Of a DNA stretch of 64,000 nucleotides, positions 25,843 to 35,790 are shown one piece after another. Made by a program: the position numbers and the translations under genes. How positions within the stretch are numbered: the first letter of the stretch is position 1; the number at the start of each line of letters is the position of its first letter. Below the pieces are notes generated by a model, which was not told where the DNA came from, did no database searches, and saw only the letters and a program-made list of their open reading frames with translations. The stretch is from Palsa-461 sp036844945 (GTDB lineage: Bacteria; Actinomycetota; Acidimicrobiia; Acidimicrobiales; RAAP-2): contig DAIUEV010000011.1 in assembly GCA_036844945.1 (NCBI GenBank), positions 8,588 to 72,587 on the forward strand, in the 5' to 3' direction.

Positions 25843-26469
25843 ATGGCGCAGGTCCCATTCTCTGACCGCCGGCCAGGCCTCCGGGCCGAGCAGCGATCCG
25901 TGGCCGACTCCCGGATCCTCGAGGGGGCCATGGCGGTGTTCGCCGAGAAGGGCCTCGAGGGGACGGTCGACGACGTGGCCGGGGCGGCGGGGGTCAGCCG
26001 CCGGACGGTCTTCCGCCACTTCGACTCCCACGGCGAGCTGTTCGCCGCCGCCATCGACCGGATCCTCGCCACCTACGAGGAGCGGCTGCCCGGCCCGCCG
26101 GCCGCCGGGGAGGACTGGGAGGCGTGGCTGCAGCGGACGTGTCTGACCCTCCACGAGCTGCACCAGGAGCTCCTCGGCCGGGGGTTCTGGTATGCGCACA
26201 TGGACTGGCCGGGGGCCGGCCCCGAGGTCCGGGCCGCGCTGGCCGGCCGGACCGAGCTGCGCAATCGGATGGCGGGCAAGCTGGCCGGCCGGGCCTGGAG
26301 CGGGCGGGGCTGCGCGGGGACCCCGCCCGGCTGGGTCGTCGAGGCCTTCGGCTTGGTGCTCTCCGGCTTCGGTTCGGCGGCGATGGCCGGACTCGGGACC
26401 GAGGGTGCGGCCGACTGCAGCGCCCGGATCCTCTCGGCGGTAGTGGCCACGGCGGCGGCGGCGGAATGA
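25843..26469 (+). CDS. TetR family transcriptional regulator
   Basis: A 208-residue repressor. The N-terminal DNA-binding domain is typical: ADSRILEGAMAVFAEKGLEGTVDDVAGAAGVSRRTVFRHFDSHGELFAAAID read over residues about 20-72. The C-terminal ligand domain (LGRGFWYAHMDWPG, VVEAFGLVLSGFG) is not assignable. It is divergent from the HTH gene and ends about 100 bases before the ilvB leader. The target may be the neighbouring HTH gene or its own promoter. Confidence 0.85.
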   Translation: MAQVPFSDRRPGLRAEQRSVADSRILEGAMAVFAEKGLEGTVDDVAGAAGVSRRTVFRHFDSHGELFAAAIDRILATYEERLPGPPAAGEDWEAWLQRTCLTLHELHQELLGRGFWYAHMDWPGAGPEVRAALAGRTELRNRMAGKLAGRAWSGRGCAGTPPGWVVEAFGLVLSGFGSAAMAGLGTEGAADCSARILSAVVATAAAAE

Positions 26470-26532
26470 GCGGCCGGGCCCGGCCCGACGGGCGCCGCGG
26501 TGGGGCGTGCCCGTCGGTGAGCGTCCGGAAGG

Positions 26533-26561
26533 TTGTCCCCACCCCTCCCGCGTGCCAAGAT
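26533..26561 (+). promoter_or_regulatory. promoter of the ilvBNC leader
   Basis: TTGTCC (26533-26538) and CAAGAT (26556-26561) are 17 bases apart, and the leader ATG at 26571 is 9 bases after the -10 box. The leader peptide is thus probably translated from a leaderless or nearly leaderless RNA. The layout matches that before leuA. Confidence 0.5.
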
Positions 26562-26570
26562 GTCGGGGCC

Positions 26571-26618
26571 ATGCGGACCCGGACCACCCCCACGACGCTC
26601 CTGGTAGTCATCACGTAG
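26571..26618 (+). CDS. ilvB leader peptide, 15 aa
   Basis: A short frame encoding MRTRTTPTTLLVVIT. Of the last eight residues before the stop, seven are Thr, Leu, Val or Ile, amino acids made by or linked to the downstream ilvBNC operon. It stops immediately before a GC hairpin and a terminator hairpin. This is the arrangement of ribosome-mediated attenuation. Stalling at the LLVVI codons would be the signal for branched-chain amino acid shortage. Confidence 0.85.
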   Translation: MRTRTTPTTLLVVIT

Positions 26619-26676
26619 CGCGCGGCCACACACTTGTCGCGCGCATTCGACCTCCCGAACGGGAGGTCGTTTGCAT
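26618..26676 (+). terminator. ilvBNC attenuator hairpins
   Basis: Hairpin one: GCGCGCG (26618-26624) pairs with CGCGCGC (26638-26644), starting at the last base of the leader stop codon. Hairpin two: CGACCTCCC (26648-26656), loop GAAC, GGGAGGTCG (26661-26669), then GTTTGC, a weak U tract. The second is the likely intrinsic terminator. An obvious competing antiterminator is not visible by eye. Confidence 0.75.
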
Positions 26677-26744
26677 ATCTGGCCCCAGACGCCCCGCCCG
26701 CCCCTCCGACCCACCCGACGACCACACGAGCAAGAGGAACGACC

Positions 26745-28541
26745 ATGCGACTCACCGGAGCCCAGGCCCTCATCAAGAGCCTCGAGACCCAGGGCGTCGA
26801 GGTGATGTTCGGCCTGCCGGGCGGGGCCATCCTCCCGGTCTACGACCCGATCCTCGACTCCTCGATCCGCCACGTCCTCGTGCGCCACGAGCAGGGGGCC
26901 GGCCACATGGCCGAGGGCTACGCCATGGTGACCGGGCGCCCCGGCGTGGCCATGGTGACGAGCGGGCCGGGCGCCACCAACGTGGTCACCCCCCTCGCCA
27001 ACGCCTACATGGATTCCACGCCGCTCGTCGTGATCTCCGGGCAGGTGGCGACCACCGCGATCGGGACCGACGCCTTCCAGGAGTGCGACATCACCGGGGT
27101 CACCATGGGCATCACCAAGCACAACTGGCTGGTGAAGCGGGCCGAGGACATCCCGCGCACGGTGGCGGCCGCCTTCCACGTCGCCACCACCGGCCGGCCC
27201 GGGCCGGTCCTGGTCGACCTGCCCAAGGACGTCGCGAACGCCCAGATGGAGTGGTACTGGCCGGAGTCCGAGGCCGACCTCGATCTCCCCGGCTACCACC
27301 CCCGCACCGAGGGCGACCCGGCCGCCATCGCGGCGGCGGCCGAGCTGATGCTGTCGGCCGAGCGGCCGGTGCTCTACGTGGGCGGCGGGGTGCTGAAGGC
27401 GCGCGGCGCGGCGGCGCTGCTCGAACTGGCCGAGCGGACCGGCTTCCCGGTGGTCACCACGCTCATGGCCCGGGGCGCGTTCCCCGACAGTCACCCGCTG
27501 TGCCTCGGGATGCCCGGGATGCACGGCAACTACACGGCCGTCACCGCCATGCAGCGGGCCGACCTCCTGGTCTCCCTGGGCGCCCGGTTCGACGACCGGG
27601 TGACCGGCAAGGTCGACACGTTCGCCCCCGCGGCCCGGATCGTCCACGTGGACATCGACCCGGCCGAGATGGGCAAGGTCCGGGTCCCCGAGGTCGGCAT
27701 CGTCGGGGACTGCCGCCGGGTCACCGAGGGCCTCCTCGAGGCGCTCGAGGCGGCGGGGCTCGCCCACGACGACGCGGCGGTCCGCACCGACGCGGGCGCC
27801 CGCGCCACGCCGGGCACGCGGGCGGCGGCCCGCCCCGGGCAAGAGGCGTGGTGGGCCCAGCTGCGGGCGTGGCAGCGCCAGTTCCCGCTCCATTACGACG
27901 AGGACGCCGAGGGCGCGATCAAGCCCCAGATGGTGGTGGAGACCCTGCGCGACCTCGCCCCGGCCGACACGGTGGTGGTGGCCGGGGTCGGCCAGCACCA
28001 GATGTGGGCGTCCCAGTACTGGCGTTTCGAGGAGCCCTACACCTGGGTCAACTCGGGCGGGGCGGGGACGATGGGCTTCGCCGTTCCGGCATCGATCGGG
28101 GCCAAGGTCGGCCGGCCGGACAAGACCGTCTGGGCGATCGACGGCGACGGCTGCTTCCAGATGACCGCCCAGGAGCTGGTCACGGCCAGCGCCGAGCGGA
28201 TCCCGGTGAAGATCGCGATCTTGAACAACGCCTATCTCGGCATGGTCCGCCAGTGGCAGGAGATGTTCTACGCCGAGCGCTACTCGGAGGTCTACCTCTC
28301 GCCCGACCTGCCGGACTACGTGAAGTGGGCCGAGGCGATGGGGTGCGTCGGGATCCGGGCCGAGACGCCCGAGGAGGTCGCGCCGGCCATCGAGAAGGCC
28401 AACTCGATCGACGACCGCCCGGTGGTGGTCGACTTCCGGACCGACGCGTTCGAGAAGGTGTTCCCGATGGTGCCCGCCGGGGGCTCCAACGACGCCATCG
28501 TGGTGCACCCCGGCCAATCCGGCGCCCGGATCGCGCAGTGA
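26745..28541 (+). CDS. ilvB: acetolactate synthase large subunit
   Basis: Catalytic, ThDP- and FAD-dependent subunit that joins two pyruvates, or pyruvate and 2-ketobutyrate, as the first common step of valine, leucine and isoleucine synthesis. The 598-residue protein shows MFGLPGGAILPVYD, RHEQGAGHMAEGYA with the catalytic glutamate, SGPGATNVVTPLANAYMDS, the FAD-binding middle domain, and the ThDP motif GDGCFQMTAQELVTA...NNAYLGMVRQWQ. The start at ATG26745 gives the typical N-terminus; upstream in-frame codons fall in the attenuator. ilvN overlaps its stop (GTGA). Confidence 0.97.
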   Translation: MRLTGAQALIKSLETQGVEVMFGLPGGAILPVYDPILDSSIRHVLVRHEQGAGHMAEGYAMVTGRPGVAMVTSGPGATNVVTPLANAYMDSTPLVVISGQVATTAIGTDAFQECDITGVTMGITKHNWLVKRAEDIPRTVAAAFHVATTGRPGPVLVDLPKDVANAQMEWYWPESEADLDLPGYHPRTEGDPAAIAAAAELMLSAERPVLYVGGGVLKARGAAALLELAERTGFPVVTTLMARGAFPDSHPLCLGMPGMHGNYTAVTAMQRADLLVSLGARFDDRVTGKVDTFAPAARIVHVDIDPAEMGKVRVPEVGIVGDCRRVTEGLLEALEAAGLAHDDAAVRTDAGARATPGTRAAARPGQEAWWAQLRAWQRQFPLHYDEDAEGAIKPQMVVETLRDLAPADTVVVAGVGQHQMWASQYWRFEEPYTWVNSGGAGTMGFAVPASIGAKVGRPDKTVWAIDGDGCFQMTAQELVTASAERIPVKIAILNNAYLGMVRQWQEMFYAERYSEVYLSPDLPDYVKWAEAMGCVGIRAETPEEVAPAIEKANSIDDRPVVVDFRTDAFEKVFPMVPAGGSNDAIVVHPGQSGARIAQ

Positions 28542-29074
28542 CCGACCTCGCCCCCGGGCGCCCCGACGGCGAGGCGCCACGCCACCACATCCTGTCGGTG
28601 CTGGTCGAGAACAAGGCCGGGGTGCTCGCCCGGGTGGCCGGCTTGTTCTCCCGGCGGGGCTTCAACATCTTCTCGCTGGCCGTCGCGCCGACCGACGACG
28701 CACGGCTCAGCCGCCTGACCATCGTGGTCGACGTCGAGTCGGCCCCGCTCGAGCAGGTCATCCAGCAGCTCGACAAGCTGATCAACGTGGTGTCGATCTC
28801 CCAACTCGCCCCCGAGGCCGCCGTCGAGCGGGAGCTGGTGCTCGCCACCGTGGCGGTCGACGCGGCCCGGCGGGGGGAGATCATCGAGCTGGTCGGGGTG
28901 TTCCGCGGCGAGGTGGTCAACGTCGGCCCCGACAAGTTGACGGTGATGCTGGCCGACAGCCCCGACACCCTCGACGACTTCGAGCGACTGCTCGGCGACT
29001 ACCGGATCGTCGAGCTGCAGCGCACGGGGCGGATCGCGCTCCCGAAGTTGACCCGCCCGGCACCGGACGCCTGA
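28538..29074 (+). CDS. ilvN: acetolactate synthase small (regulatory) subunit
   Basis: The regulatory subunit that confers valine feedback inhibition. The 178-residue protein begins with an ACT domain (HILSVLVENKAGVLARVAGL, SRRGFNIFSLAVAPT) and continues with the C-terminal ALS domain (ELVLATVAVDAARRGEIIEL, GVFRGEVVNVGPDKLTVML). GTG28538 overlaps the ilvB stop, so the two subunits are made in coupled amounts. It ends 27 bases before ilvC. Confidence 0.95.
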   Translation: MTDLAPGRPDGEAPRHHILSVLVENKAGVLARVAGLFSRRGFNIFSLAVAPTDDARLSRLTIVVDVESAPLEQVIQQLDKLINVVSISQLAPEAAVERELVLATVAVDAARRGEIIELVGVFRGEVVNVGPDKLTVMLADSPDTLDDFERLLGDYRIVELQRTGRIALPKLTRPAPDA

Positions 29075-29101
29075 GCGCCCGCGACCACAGGAGAGACCGA
29101 C

Positions 29102-30127
29102 ATGGCCACCTTGTACTACGAGTCCGACGCCGACCCGAGGCTGCTCAAGGGCCGCAAGGTCGCCATCTTGGGCTACGGCTCCCAGGGGCACGCGCACGCG
29201 CTCAACCTGAGCGAGTCGGGGATCGACGTGCGGGTCGGGCTGCGGGACGGCTCGTCGTCGCGGCAGAAGGCCGAGGAGGCGGGCCTGAAGGTCACCCCGG
29301 TGGAGCAGGCCGCCACCGAGGCCGACGTGATCATGTTCCTCCTGCCCGACACCGAGCAGAAGGCCGTCTACGACAACGAGGTGGCCGCCCACCTCGAGGC
29401 CGGCGACTGCCTCATGTTCGCCCACGGGTTCAACATCCGCTTCGGCCAGATCGTGCCGCCGGCGGGCGTGGACGTGGCGATGGTCGCCCCCAAGGGACCG
29501 GGGCACCTGGTGCGGCGAACCTACACCGAGGGCGGCGGGGTCCCGACCCTCATCGCGGTGGCCCAGGACGCCACCGGGAACGCCCGGGCCCTGGCCCTCT
29601 CCTACGCCCATGCCCTCGGCTCGACCCGGGCCGGGGTGCTCGACACCACCTTCGAGGAGGAGACCGAGACCGACCTGTTCGGCGAGCAGGTGGTGCTGTG
29701 CGGCGGGCTGACCGCGCTGGTCATCGCCGGCTTCGAGACGCTGGTCGACGCCGGCTACCAGCCCGAGTCGGCCTACTTCGAGTGCCTGCACGAGCTGAAG
29801 CTGATCGTCGACCTCATGTACGAGGAGGGGATCGCCGGGATGCGCTACTCCATCTCGGACACCGCCGAGTACGGGGATGTCACCCGCGGCCCCCGGGTCA
29901 TCAACGACGCGGTGCGGGCGGAGATGCGCGCGATCCTGGCCGCCATCCGTGACGGCAGCTTCGCGGCCGAGTGGATCGAGGAGAACCGCATCGGGCGGCC
30001 GAACTTCTCCCGGCTGCGGGCGGCCGGCCAGGCCCACCAGATCGAGAAGGTCGGTGCGGAGCTGCGGGCCATGATGCCGTTCATCGCCCAGGGGCGCCGC
30101 GGGGTGAAGGACGTCTCGGGGGGCTGA
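29102..30127 (+). CDS. ilvC: ketol-acid reductoisomerase, class I
   Basis: Second common step: Mg-dependent isomerisation and NADPH reduction of acetolactate to dihydroxyisovalerate. The 341-residue length and single C-terminal knotted domain mark the short class I. Visible motifs: GYGSQGHAHALNL nucleotide loop, LPDTEQKAVY, APKGPGHLVRR, ETETDLFGEQVVLCGG and YSISDTAEYGDV, which hold the metal ligands. AGGAGAGAC is the ribosome binding site. It completes the attenuator-controlled ilvBNC operon. Confidence 0.97.
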   Translation: MATLYYESDADPRLLKGRKVAILGYGSQGHAHALNLSESGIDVRVGLRDGSSSRQKAEEAGLKVTPVEQAATEADVIMFLLPDTEQKAVYDNEVAAHLEAGDCLMFAHGFNIRFGQIVPPAGVDVAMVAPKGPGHLVRRTYTEGGGVPTLIAVAQDATGNARALALSYAHALGSTRAGVLDTTFEEETETDLFGEQVVLCGGLTALVIAGFETLVDAGYQPESAYFECLHELKLIVDLMYEEGIAGMRYSISDTAEYGDVTRGPRVINDAVRAEMRAILAAIRDGSFAAEWIEENRIGRPNFSRLRAAGQAHQIEKVGAELRAMMPFIAQGRRGVKDVSGG

Positions 30128-30137
30128 GCGGAGCGCG

Positions 30138-30686
30138 GTGACGAGGTACGTCTGCCTGTTGCGGGCGGTCAACGTCGGCGGCCGGGCCGTGCCCATGGCG
30201 GAGCTCCGTGCGCTGTTCGAGTCGCTCGGGTACTCCGAGGTGGCCTCCTACATCCAGAGCGGCAACGTCGTCTTCGGCTCTTCGAAGTCGGTCCGAGGCG
30301 ATGCCCTCGAGGCGTCCATCGAGGCGGCTTTCGGCGTGAAGACCAGCCCGGTGCTGCGCACGGCCGCCGAGATGGCGGAGGTGGCCGCCGCCCACCCGTT
30401 CCGGGACGCCGACCCGACCAAGCTGCACGTCGGCTTCCTCGCGGCGAGGCCGCCGAAGGCCGCGGTCTCAGCCCTCGAGCCCGAGGGGTTCCTGCCCGAG
30501 CGCTTCGCCGTCTCGGGCCGGGAGCTCTATCTCCACCTGCCGGCGGGGATGGCCCGCACGAAGCTGCCGGGCTATCTGGAGCGACGGCTCAAGCTCCCGG
30601 TGACCTTCCGGAACTGGCGGACCGTGCAGACGCTGGCCGAGATGGCGGGCACGCCGCTCAGGCGAGGGCGCCCACCACGTAGTTGA
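30138..30686 (+). CDS. DUF1697 family protein
   Basis: A 182-residue member of DUF1697: it begins with RYVCLLRAVNVGGRAVPMAEL and continues with SLGYSEVASYIQSGNVVF, the strongly conserved core, and later HVGFLAARPPKAAV and PGYLERRLKLPVTFRNWRTV. Function is unknown. It starts at GTG30138, 10 bases after ilvC, so it is probably the last gene of that operon, and it overlaps the convergent serC by 29 bases. Confidence 0.88.
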   Translation: MTRYVCLLRAVNVGGRAVPMAELRALFESLGYSEVASYIQSGNVVFGSSKSVRGDALEASIEAAFGVKTSPVLRTAAEMAEVAAAHPFRDADPTKLHVGFLAARPPKAAVSALEPEGFLPERFAVSGRELYLHLPAGMARTKLPGYLERRLKLPVTFRNWRTVQTLAEMAGTPLRRGRPPRS

Positions 30687-31794
30687 TGCAGCCGCACAGC
30701 GCCGCGATGTCGTCGGGCTCGATCGACGGGAACATCGCGATGCGGAGCTGGTTGCGGCCGAGCTTGCGGTAGGGCTCGGTGTCGAGGATCCCGTTGGCCC
30801 GCAGGACCGCGGCGATCCTGGCCGCGTCGATGCTGTCGGCGAAGTCGATGGTGCCGACCACGTGGCTGCGCTCGTGGGGCTTCTCGACGAACGGGCGGGC
30901 GAAGTCCGACTGCTCCGCCCAGGTGTAGAGGATCTCGGCCGACCGGTCGCACCGGGCGGTCGTCCAGGCGAGACCGCCGTTGCCGAGCATCCACTCCACC
31001 TGGTCGACGAAGAGGAACAGCGTGGCCAGGGCGGGCGTGTTGTAGGTCTGGTCGAGCCGCGAGTTCTCGATCGCGATCTTGAGGTCGAGCGAGGACGGCA
31101 CCCACCGCCCGCCCTCGGCGATGCGCTCGACCCGCTCGACCCCGGCGGGTGACATGAGCGCGACCCACAGCCCCCCGTCGGCGGCGAAGCACTTCTGCGG
31201 GGCCAGGTAGTAGACGTCGAACTCGGCCGGGTCGACCGAGAGCCCGCCGGCCGCCGAGGTGGCGTCGACCGCCACCAGACCCTCGGCGCCGGCAGGGCGC
31301 AGGATCTCCATCGACACCCCGGTCGAGGTCTCGTTGTGGGTCAGGGCGTAGAGGTCGACGGCGGGGTCGGGAACCGGGACCGGGTGGGTGCCCGGTGCCG
31401 ACTCGATGACCTGGGGGTCCTTCAGGTGCGGTGCGGCCTTCGCGGCGGCGGCGAACTTGGAGGAGAACTCGCCGAAACAGAGGTGCTGGCTCTGCTCCTC
31501 GATCAGGCAGAAGGTGGCGGCGTCCCAGAAGCTCGTCGTGCCCCCGTTGCCGAGCACCACCTCGTAGCCGTCGGGTAAGGAGAAGAGCTCGGACAGCCCC
31601 GAGCGCAGCCGGCCCACCACGGTGCGCACCCCCGGCTGGCGGTGGCTGGTGCCGAGGTAGGTGTCGGCGACGCTCGCCAGCGCCTTCACCTGCTCGGGTC
31701 GCACCTTGGACGGACCGGACCCGAACCGACCGTCGGAGGGGAGCAGATGGGGCGGGATCGAGATGTCGGGGCCTTCGGTCACGTATGGAATCAT
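30658..31794 (-). CDS. serC: phosphoserine aminotransferase
   Basis: PLP enzyme that transfers an amino group from glutamate to 3-phosphohydroxypyruvate, the second step of serine synthesis. The 378-residue protein follows the actinobacterial SerC type throughout: PSDGRFGSGPSKVRPEQ, GTSHRQPGVRTVVGRLR, LSELFSLPDGYEVVLGNGG, WALTHNETSTGV-like YALTHNETSTGVSM, the PLP lysine in YYLAPQKCFAADGGLW, and EPYRKLGRNQLRIAMFP. The ATG at 31794 matches homologues and shares CATG with the divergent aminotransferase start. The serA gene is 1.3 kb away on the other strand. Confidence 0.95.
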   Translation of the reverse strand: MIPYVTEGPDISIPPHLLPSDGRFGSGPSKVRPEQVKALASVADTYLGTSHRQPGVRTVVGRLRSGLSELFSLPDGYEVVLGNGGTTSFWDAATFCLIEEQSQHLCFGEFSSKFAAAAKAAPHLKDPQVIESAPGTHPVPVPDPAVDLYALTHNETSTGVSMEILRPAGAEGLVAVDATSAAGGLSVDPAEFDVYYLAPQKCFAADGGLWVALMSPAGVERVERIAEGGRWVPSSLDLKIAIENSRLDQTYNTPALATLFLFVDQVEWMLGNGGLAWTTARCDRSAEILYTWAEQSDFARPFVEKPHERSHVVGTIDFADSIDAARIAAVLRANGILDTEPYRKLGRNQLRIAMFPSIEPDDIAALCGCINYVVGALA

Positions 31795-33031
31795 GGCATT
31801 CGTGGCCCCCAGCCCTTCCACGGCCCTCCATGCCCGCATCTCGCGGCGCGCCGGCGCAGTCGCGCCCTCGGCGACCCTGGCCGTCGACGCCGCGGCGAAG
31901 GCGCTCCAGGCCGCGGGCGAGCACGTCATCGGCTTCGGGGCCGGCGAGCCGGACTTCCCGACGCCCAAGGAGATCGTCGAGGCGGCCGTGGCGGCCTGCT
32001 CCGACCCGGTGATGCACCACTACACCCCGACGGCCGGTCTCCCGGCCCTCCGGGCGGCCATCGCCGCCAAGACCGCCCGCGACTCGGGCTACGAGGTCGA
32101 GCCCTCCCAGGTCCTCGTGACCAACGGGGGCAAACAGGCGGTGTCCAACGCCTTCGCGGTGCTCTGCGACCCGGGCGACGAGGTCCTCGTCCCCGCCCCC
32201 TACTGGACCACCTACCCCGAGTCGATCGCCCTGGGTGGTGGGGTCCCGGTGGTGGTGCCCTCCGACGAGTCGACCGGCTACCGAGTCTCGGTGGAGGACC
32301 TCGAGGCGGCCGCCACCGACCGGACCAAGGTGCTCCTCTTCGTGTCGCCGTCCAACCCGACCGGCGCCGTCTACCCGCGGGCCGAGATCGAGGCCATCGG
32401 GCGGTGGGCCGTCGAGCGCGGGGTGTGGGTCCTCACCGACGAGATCTACGAGCACCTCGTGTACGGCGACGCCGAGCACCACTCGATGCCGGTGGTCGTG
32501 CCCGAGCTCGCCGAGACCTGCGTGGTCGTGAACGGGGTGGCCAAGACCTACGCGATGACCGGCTGGCGCGTGGGCTGGCTCATCGGCCCGCCCGACGTCG
32601 TGGCGGCCGCCACCAACATCCAGTCGCACCAGACCTCGAACGTCGCCAACGTCTCCCAGGCCGCCGCGCTGTGCGCGGTCTCCGGCGGGCTCGAGGCGGT
32701 GGCCGAGATGAAGGTCGCCTTCGACCGGCGCCGGCGCGCCATCGTGGACCAGCTGAACGCGATCGAGGGCGTGCACTGCCCTGAGCCCGATGGCGCCTTC
32801 TACGCCTTCCCGTCGGTGAAGGGCCTGCTCGGCAAGGAGATCCGGGGGCGCCGGCCGAGCTCGAGCGGCGAGCTCGCCGACCTATGCATCACCGAGGCCA
32901 AGGTGGCGGTCGTGCCCGGGGAGGCCTTCGGGGCGCCTGGCTACTTCCGCATGTCGTACGCGCTGGGGGACGAGGATCTGCACGAGGGGGTCGCGAGGCT
33001 GGCGTCGCTGTTCGGCGAGGCCCGGCCGTAG
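31793..33031 (+). CDS. class I aminotransferase, aspartate aminotransferase-like
   Basis: Fold-type I PLP enzyme of 412 residues. It reads SPSATLAVDAAAKAL, GFGAGEPDFPTP, the YTPTAGLPALRAAIA segment, SPSNPTGAVYPRAE, TDEIYEHLVY, and the PLP lysine in NGVAKTYAMTGWRVGW, matching the bacterial 1-gamma aspartate/prephenate aminotransferase group. The likely reaction is aspartate and 2-oxoglutarate to oxaloacetate and glutamate. ATG31793 overlaps the serC start on the other strand; an in-frame ATG at 31763 would extend the protein into serC and is less likely. serA starts 19 bases after its stop. Confidence 0.9.
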   Translation: MAFVAPSPSTALHARISRRAGAVAPSATLAVDAAAKALQAAGEHVIGFGAGEPDFPTPKEIVEAAVAACSDPVMHHYTPTAGLPALRAAIAAKTARDSGYEVEPSQVLVTNGGKQAVSNAFAVLCDPGDEVLVPAPYWTTYPESIALGGGVPVVVPSDESTGYRVSVEDLEAAATDRTKVLLFVSPSNPTGAVYPRAEIEAIGRWAVERGVWVLTDEIYEHLVYGDAEHHSMPVVVPELAETCVVVNGVAKTYAMTGWRVGWLIGPPDVVAAATNIQSHQTSNVANVSQAAALCAVSGGLEAVAEMKVAFDRRRRAIVDQLNAIEGVHCPEPDGAFYAFPSVKGLLGKEIRGRRPSSSGELADLCITEAKVAVVPGEAFGAPGYFRMSYALGDEDLHEGVARLASLFGEARP

Positions 33032-33050
33032 CACGAGGAGGAGCGCCCCC

Positions 33051-34608
<1,558 letters not shown>

Positions 34609-34619
<11 letters not shown>

Positions 34620-34761
34620 ACGGGCCGGGCGCGCGGGGGACCGGCGGCCACGAGTCGCCGACCGGCACCTCGCTCGAGCCGCGGCGTACCAACGCCACCG
34701 CCGCGACGAGCAGGACCAGGGCGGTCCACCGGAAGCGCCGACGCGGGCGCCCGCTGCGCAC
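34609..34761 (-). CDS. small single-pass membrane protein, 50 aa
   Basis: A 50-residue frame from GTG34761. The N-terminus is highly basic (MRSGRPRRRFRW), one hydrophobic stretch follows (TALVLLVAAVALV), and the tail is proline rich. It lies 7 bases after the signal peptidase gene on the same strand and its end overlaps serA by 11 bases. It may be the last gene of the SipW-like cluster. No homologue is recognised and a chance frame cannot be excluded. Confidence 0.4.
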
Positions 34762-34767
34762 GGTGGC

Positions 34768-35790
34768 TCACCGTAGTGGGCGGGCCGGGGGCTGCGGTCG
34801 GGGCCGGGCACCGGGCGCCGCCCAGCCCGGAGCGGGCGGCGGGGGGAACGGCGCGGGTGCCGGGAGAACCGGGGCGAGCCTCAGCGGGGGCCGGCGGAGC
34901 CGGTGCCAGAGCACCCGGCCGACCAGCACGAGCATCGGCAGGAGGACCACCAGCGCGAACATTGCCCACTGCCACGGCGTGAACGAGACGTGGTCGCCGA
35001 GCGAGACCAGGGTGCCCCGGGTCGGCACACCGGTGAGCTTCAGCACCTGCCCCGGCACCACGCCGGTGACGTCGGGCGCGCCGGTCACCCGGTACTGGGC
35101 GGGGAACAGCCCTGTGTTCACCACCCACATCACCACCGAGCCGCCCGGGCGCTGCTCCCACGCCACGACGGCGGCCCGGACGAAGGGGCGCATCACGAGC
35201 GCAGGCACCACCGCCAGCGCGGTGACCGCCAGCAGGTCGAACTGACTTCGGAAGCGGGCGGCCACCGAGCGCCGGGCCACCAGAATGCAGGCGAGCGCGG
35301 CCGCCACCCAGGGCAGGCCTCGCCACAGCCACCCGAGATCGCGGACGTTGTCCACGACCCTGCCGACCACGTCGCCGGGCGACACCGTCCACGGGTCGAC
35401 CCGCCCGAGCGCGTCCCCGGCGGTCTTGAAGGCGCCCCCCGGAAGGACCCGGACCACGCGGTGGGTGAAGACCGTGGTGCTCCCCGGAGGCCGGAAGGTG
35501 ACCACGTCGCCGACGTGGACCGGCCCGGTGAGCGGCTGGTCGAGCACGAGGGTGCCCACGCACAGGTCGGGGCACATCGACGGGGTGGCGATCGTGAAGA
35601 GCGCGCCGCCGGCGAGCCGCCACCCCACCGACGCGAGGACGGCCGCCGCGACGAGGACGCCGACCACCACGAGAAGGATCGAGCGGGTCGGGCCTTGGGG
35701 CGCCGGCAAGGGGTGTGGGCGCGGCGGGCGCGTCGGCGCCCATGGGGACGAGGAGACGGCGACCGGGGCCGCCTGGACGGCCGGGATCAC
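34768..35790 (-). CDS. SipW-type signal peptidase I with extra membrane domain
   Basis: S26 peptidase of the ER/archaeal/SipW branch. After a proline-rich cytoplasmic start and a membrane helix (residues about 37-55) comes the serine nucleophile Ser71 in ATPSMCPDLCVGTLV, then GDVVTFRPPG, and His110 in VFTHRVVRV where bacterial leader peptidases have lysine, then KTAGDALGRVD. Beyond about residue 150 come two helices (LPWVAAALACILVARR, LLAVTALAVVPALVMR), an extracytoplasmic stretch, a last helix and a proline-rich tail; this extension is unusual. Length 340. GTG35790 overlaps the stop of the upstream exported protein (GTGA), its likely substrate. Confidence 0.8.
   Translation of the reverse strand: MIPAVQAAPVAVSSSPWAPTRPPRPHPLPAPQGPTRSILLVVVGVLVAAAVLASVGWRLAGGALFTIATPSMCPDLCVGTLVLDQPLTGPVHVGDVVTFRPPGSTTVFTHRVVRVLPGGAFKTAGDALGRVDPWTVSPGDVVGRVVDNVRDLGWLWRGLPWVAAALACILVARRSVAARFRSQFDLLAVTALAVVPALVMRPFVRAAVVAWEQRPGGSVVMWVVNTGLFPAQYRVTGAPDVTGVVPGQVLKLTGVPTRGTLVSLGDHVSFTPWQWAMFALVVLLPMLVLVGRVLWHRLRRPPLRLAPVLPAPAPFPPPPAPGWAAPGARPRPQPPARPLR

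Noticed and set aside
26507..29074. An 855-codon frame joined to ilvN suggesting an ilvB-ilvN fusion in another frame
   Set aside because: Upstream of 28538 that frame is Arg/Gly/Pro-rich shadow of ilvB; ilvN begins at GTG28538 with the ACT domain.
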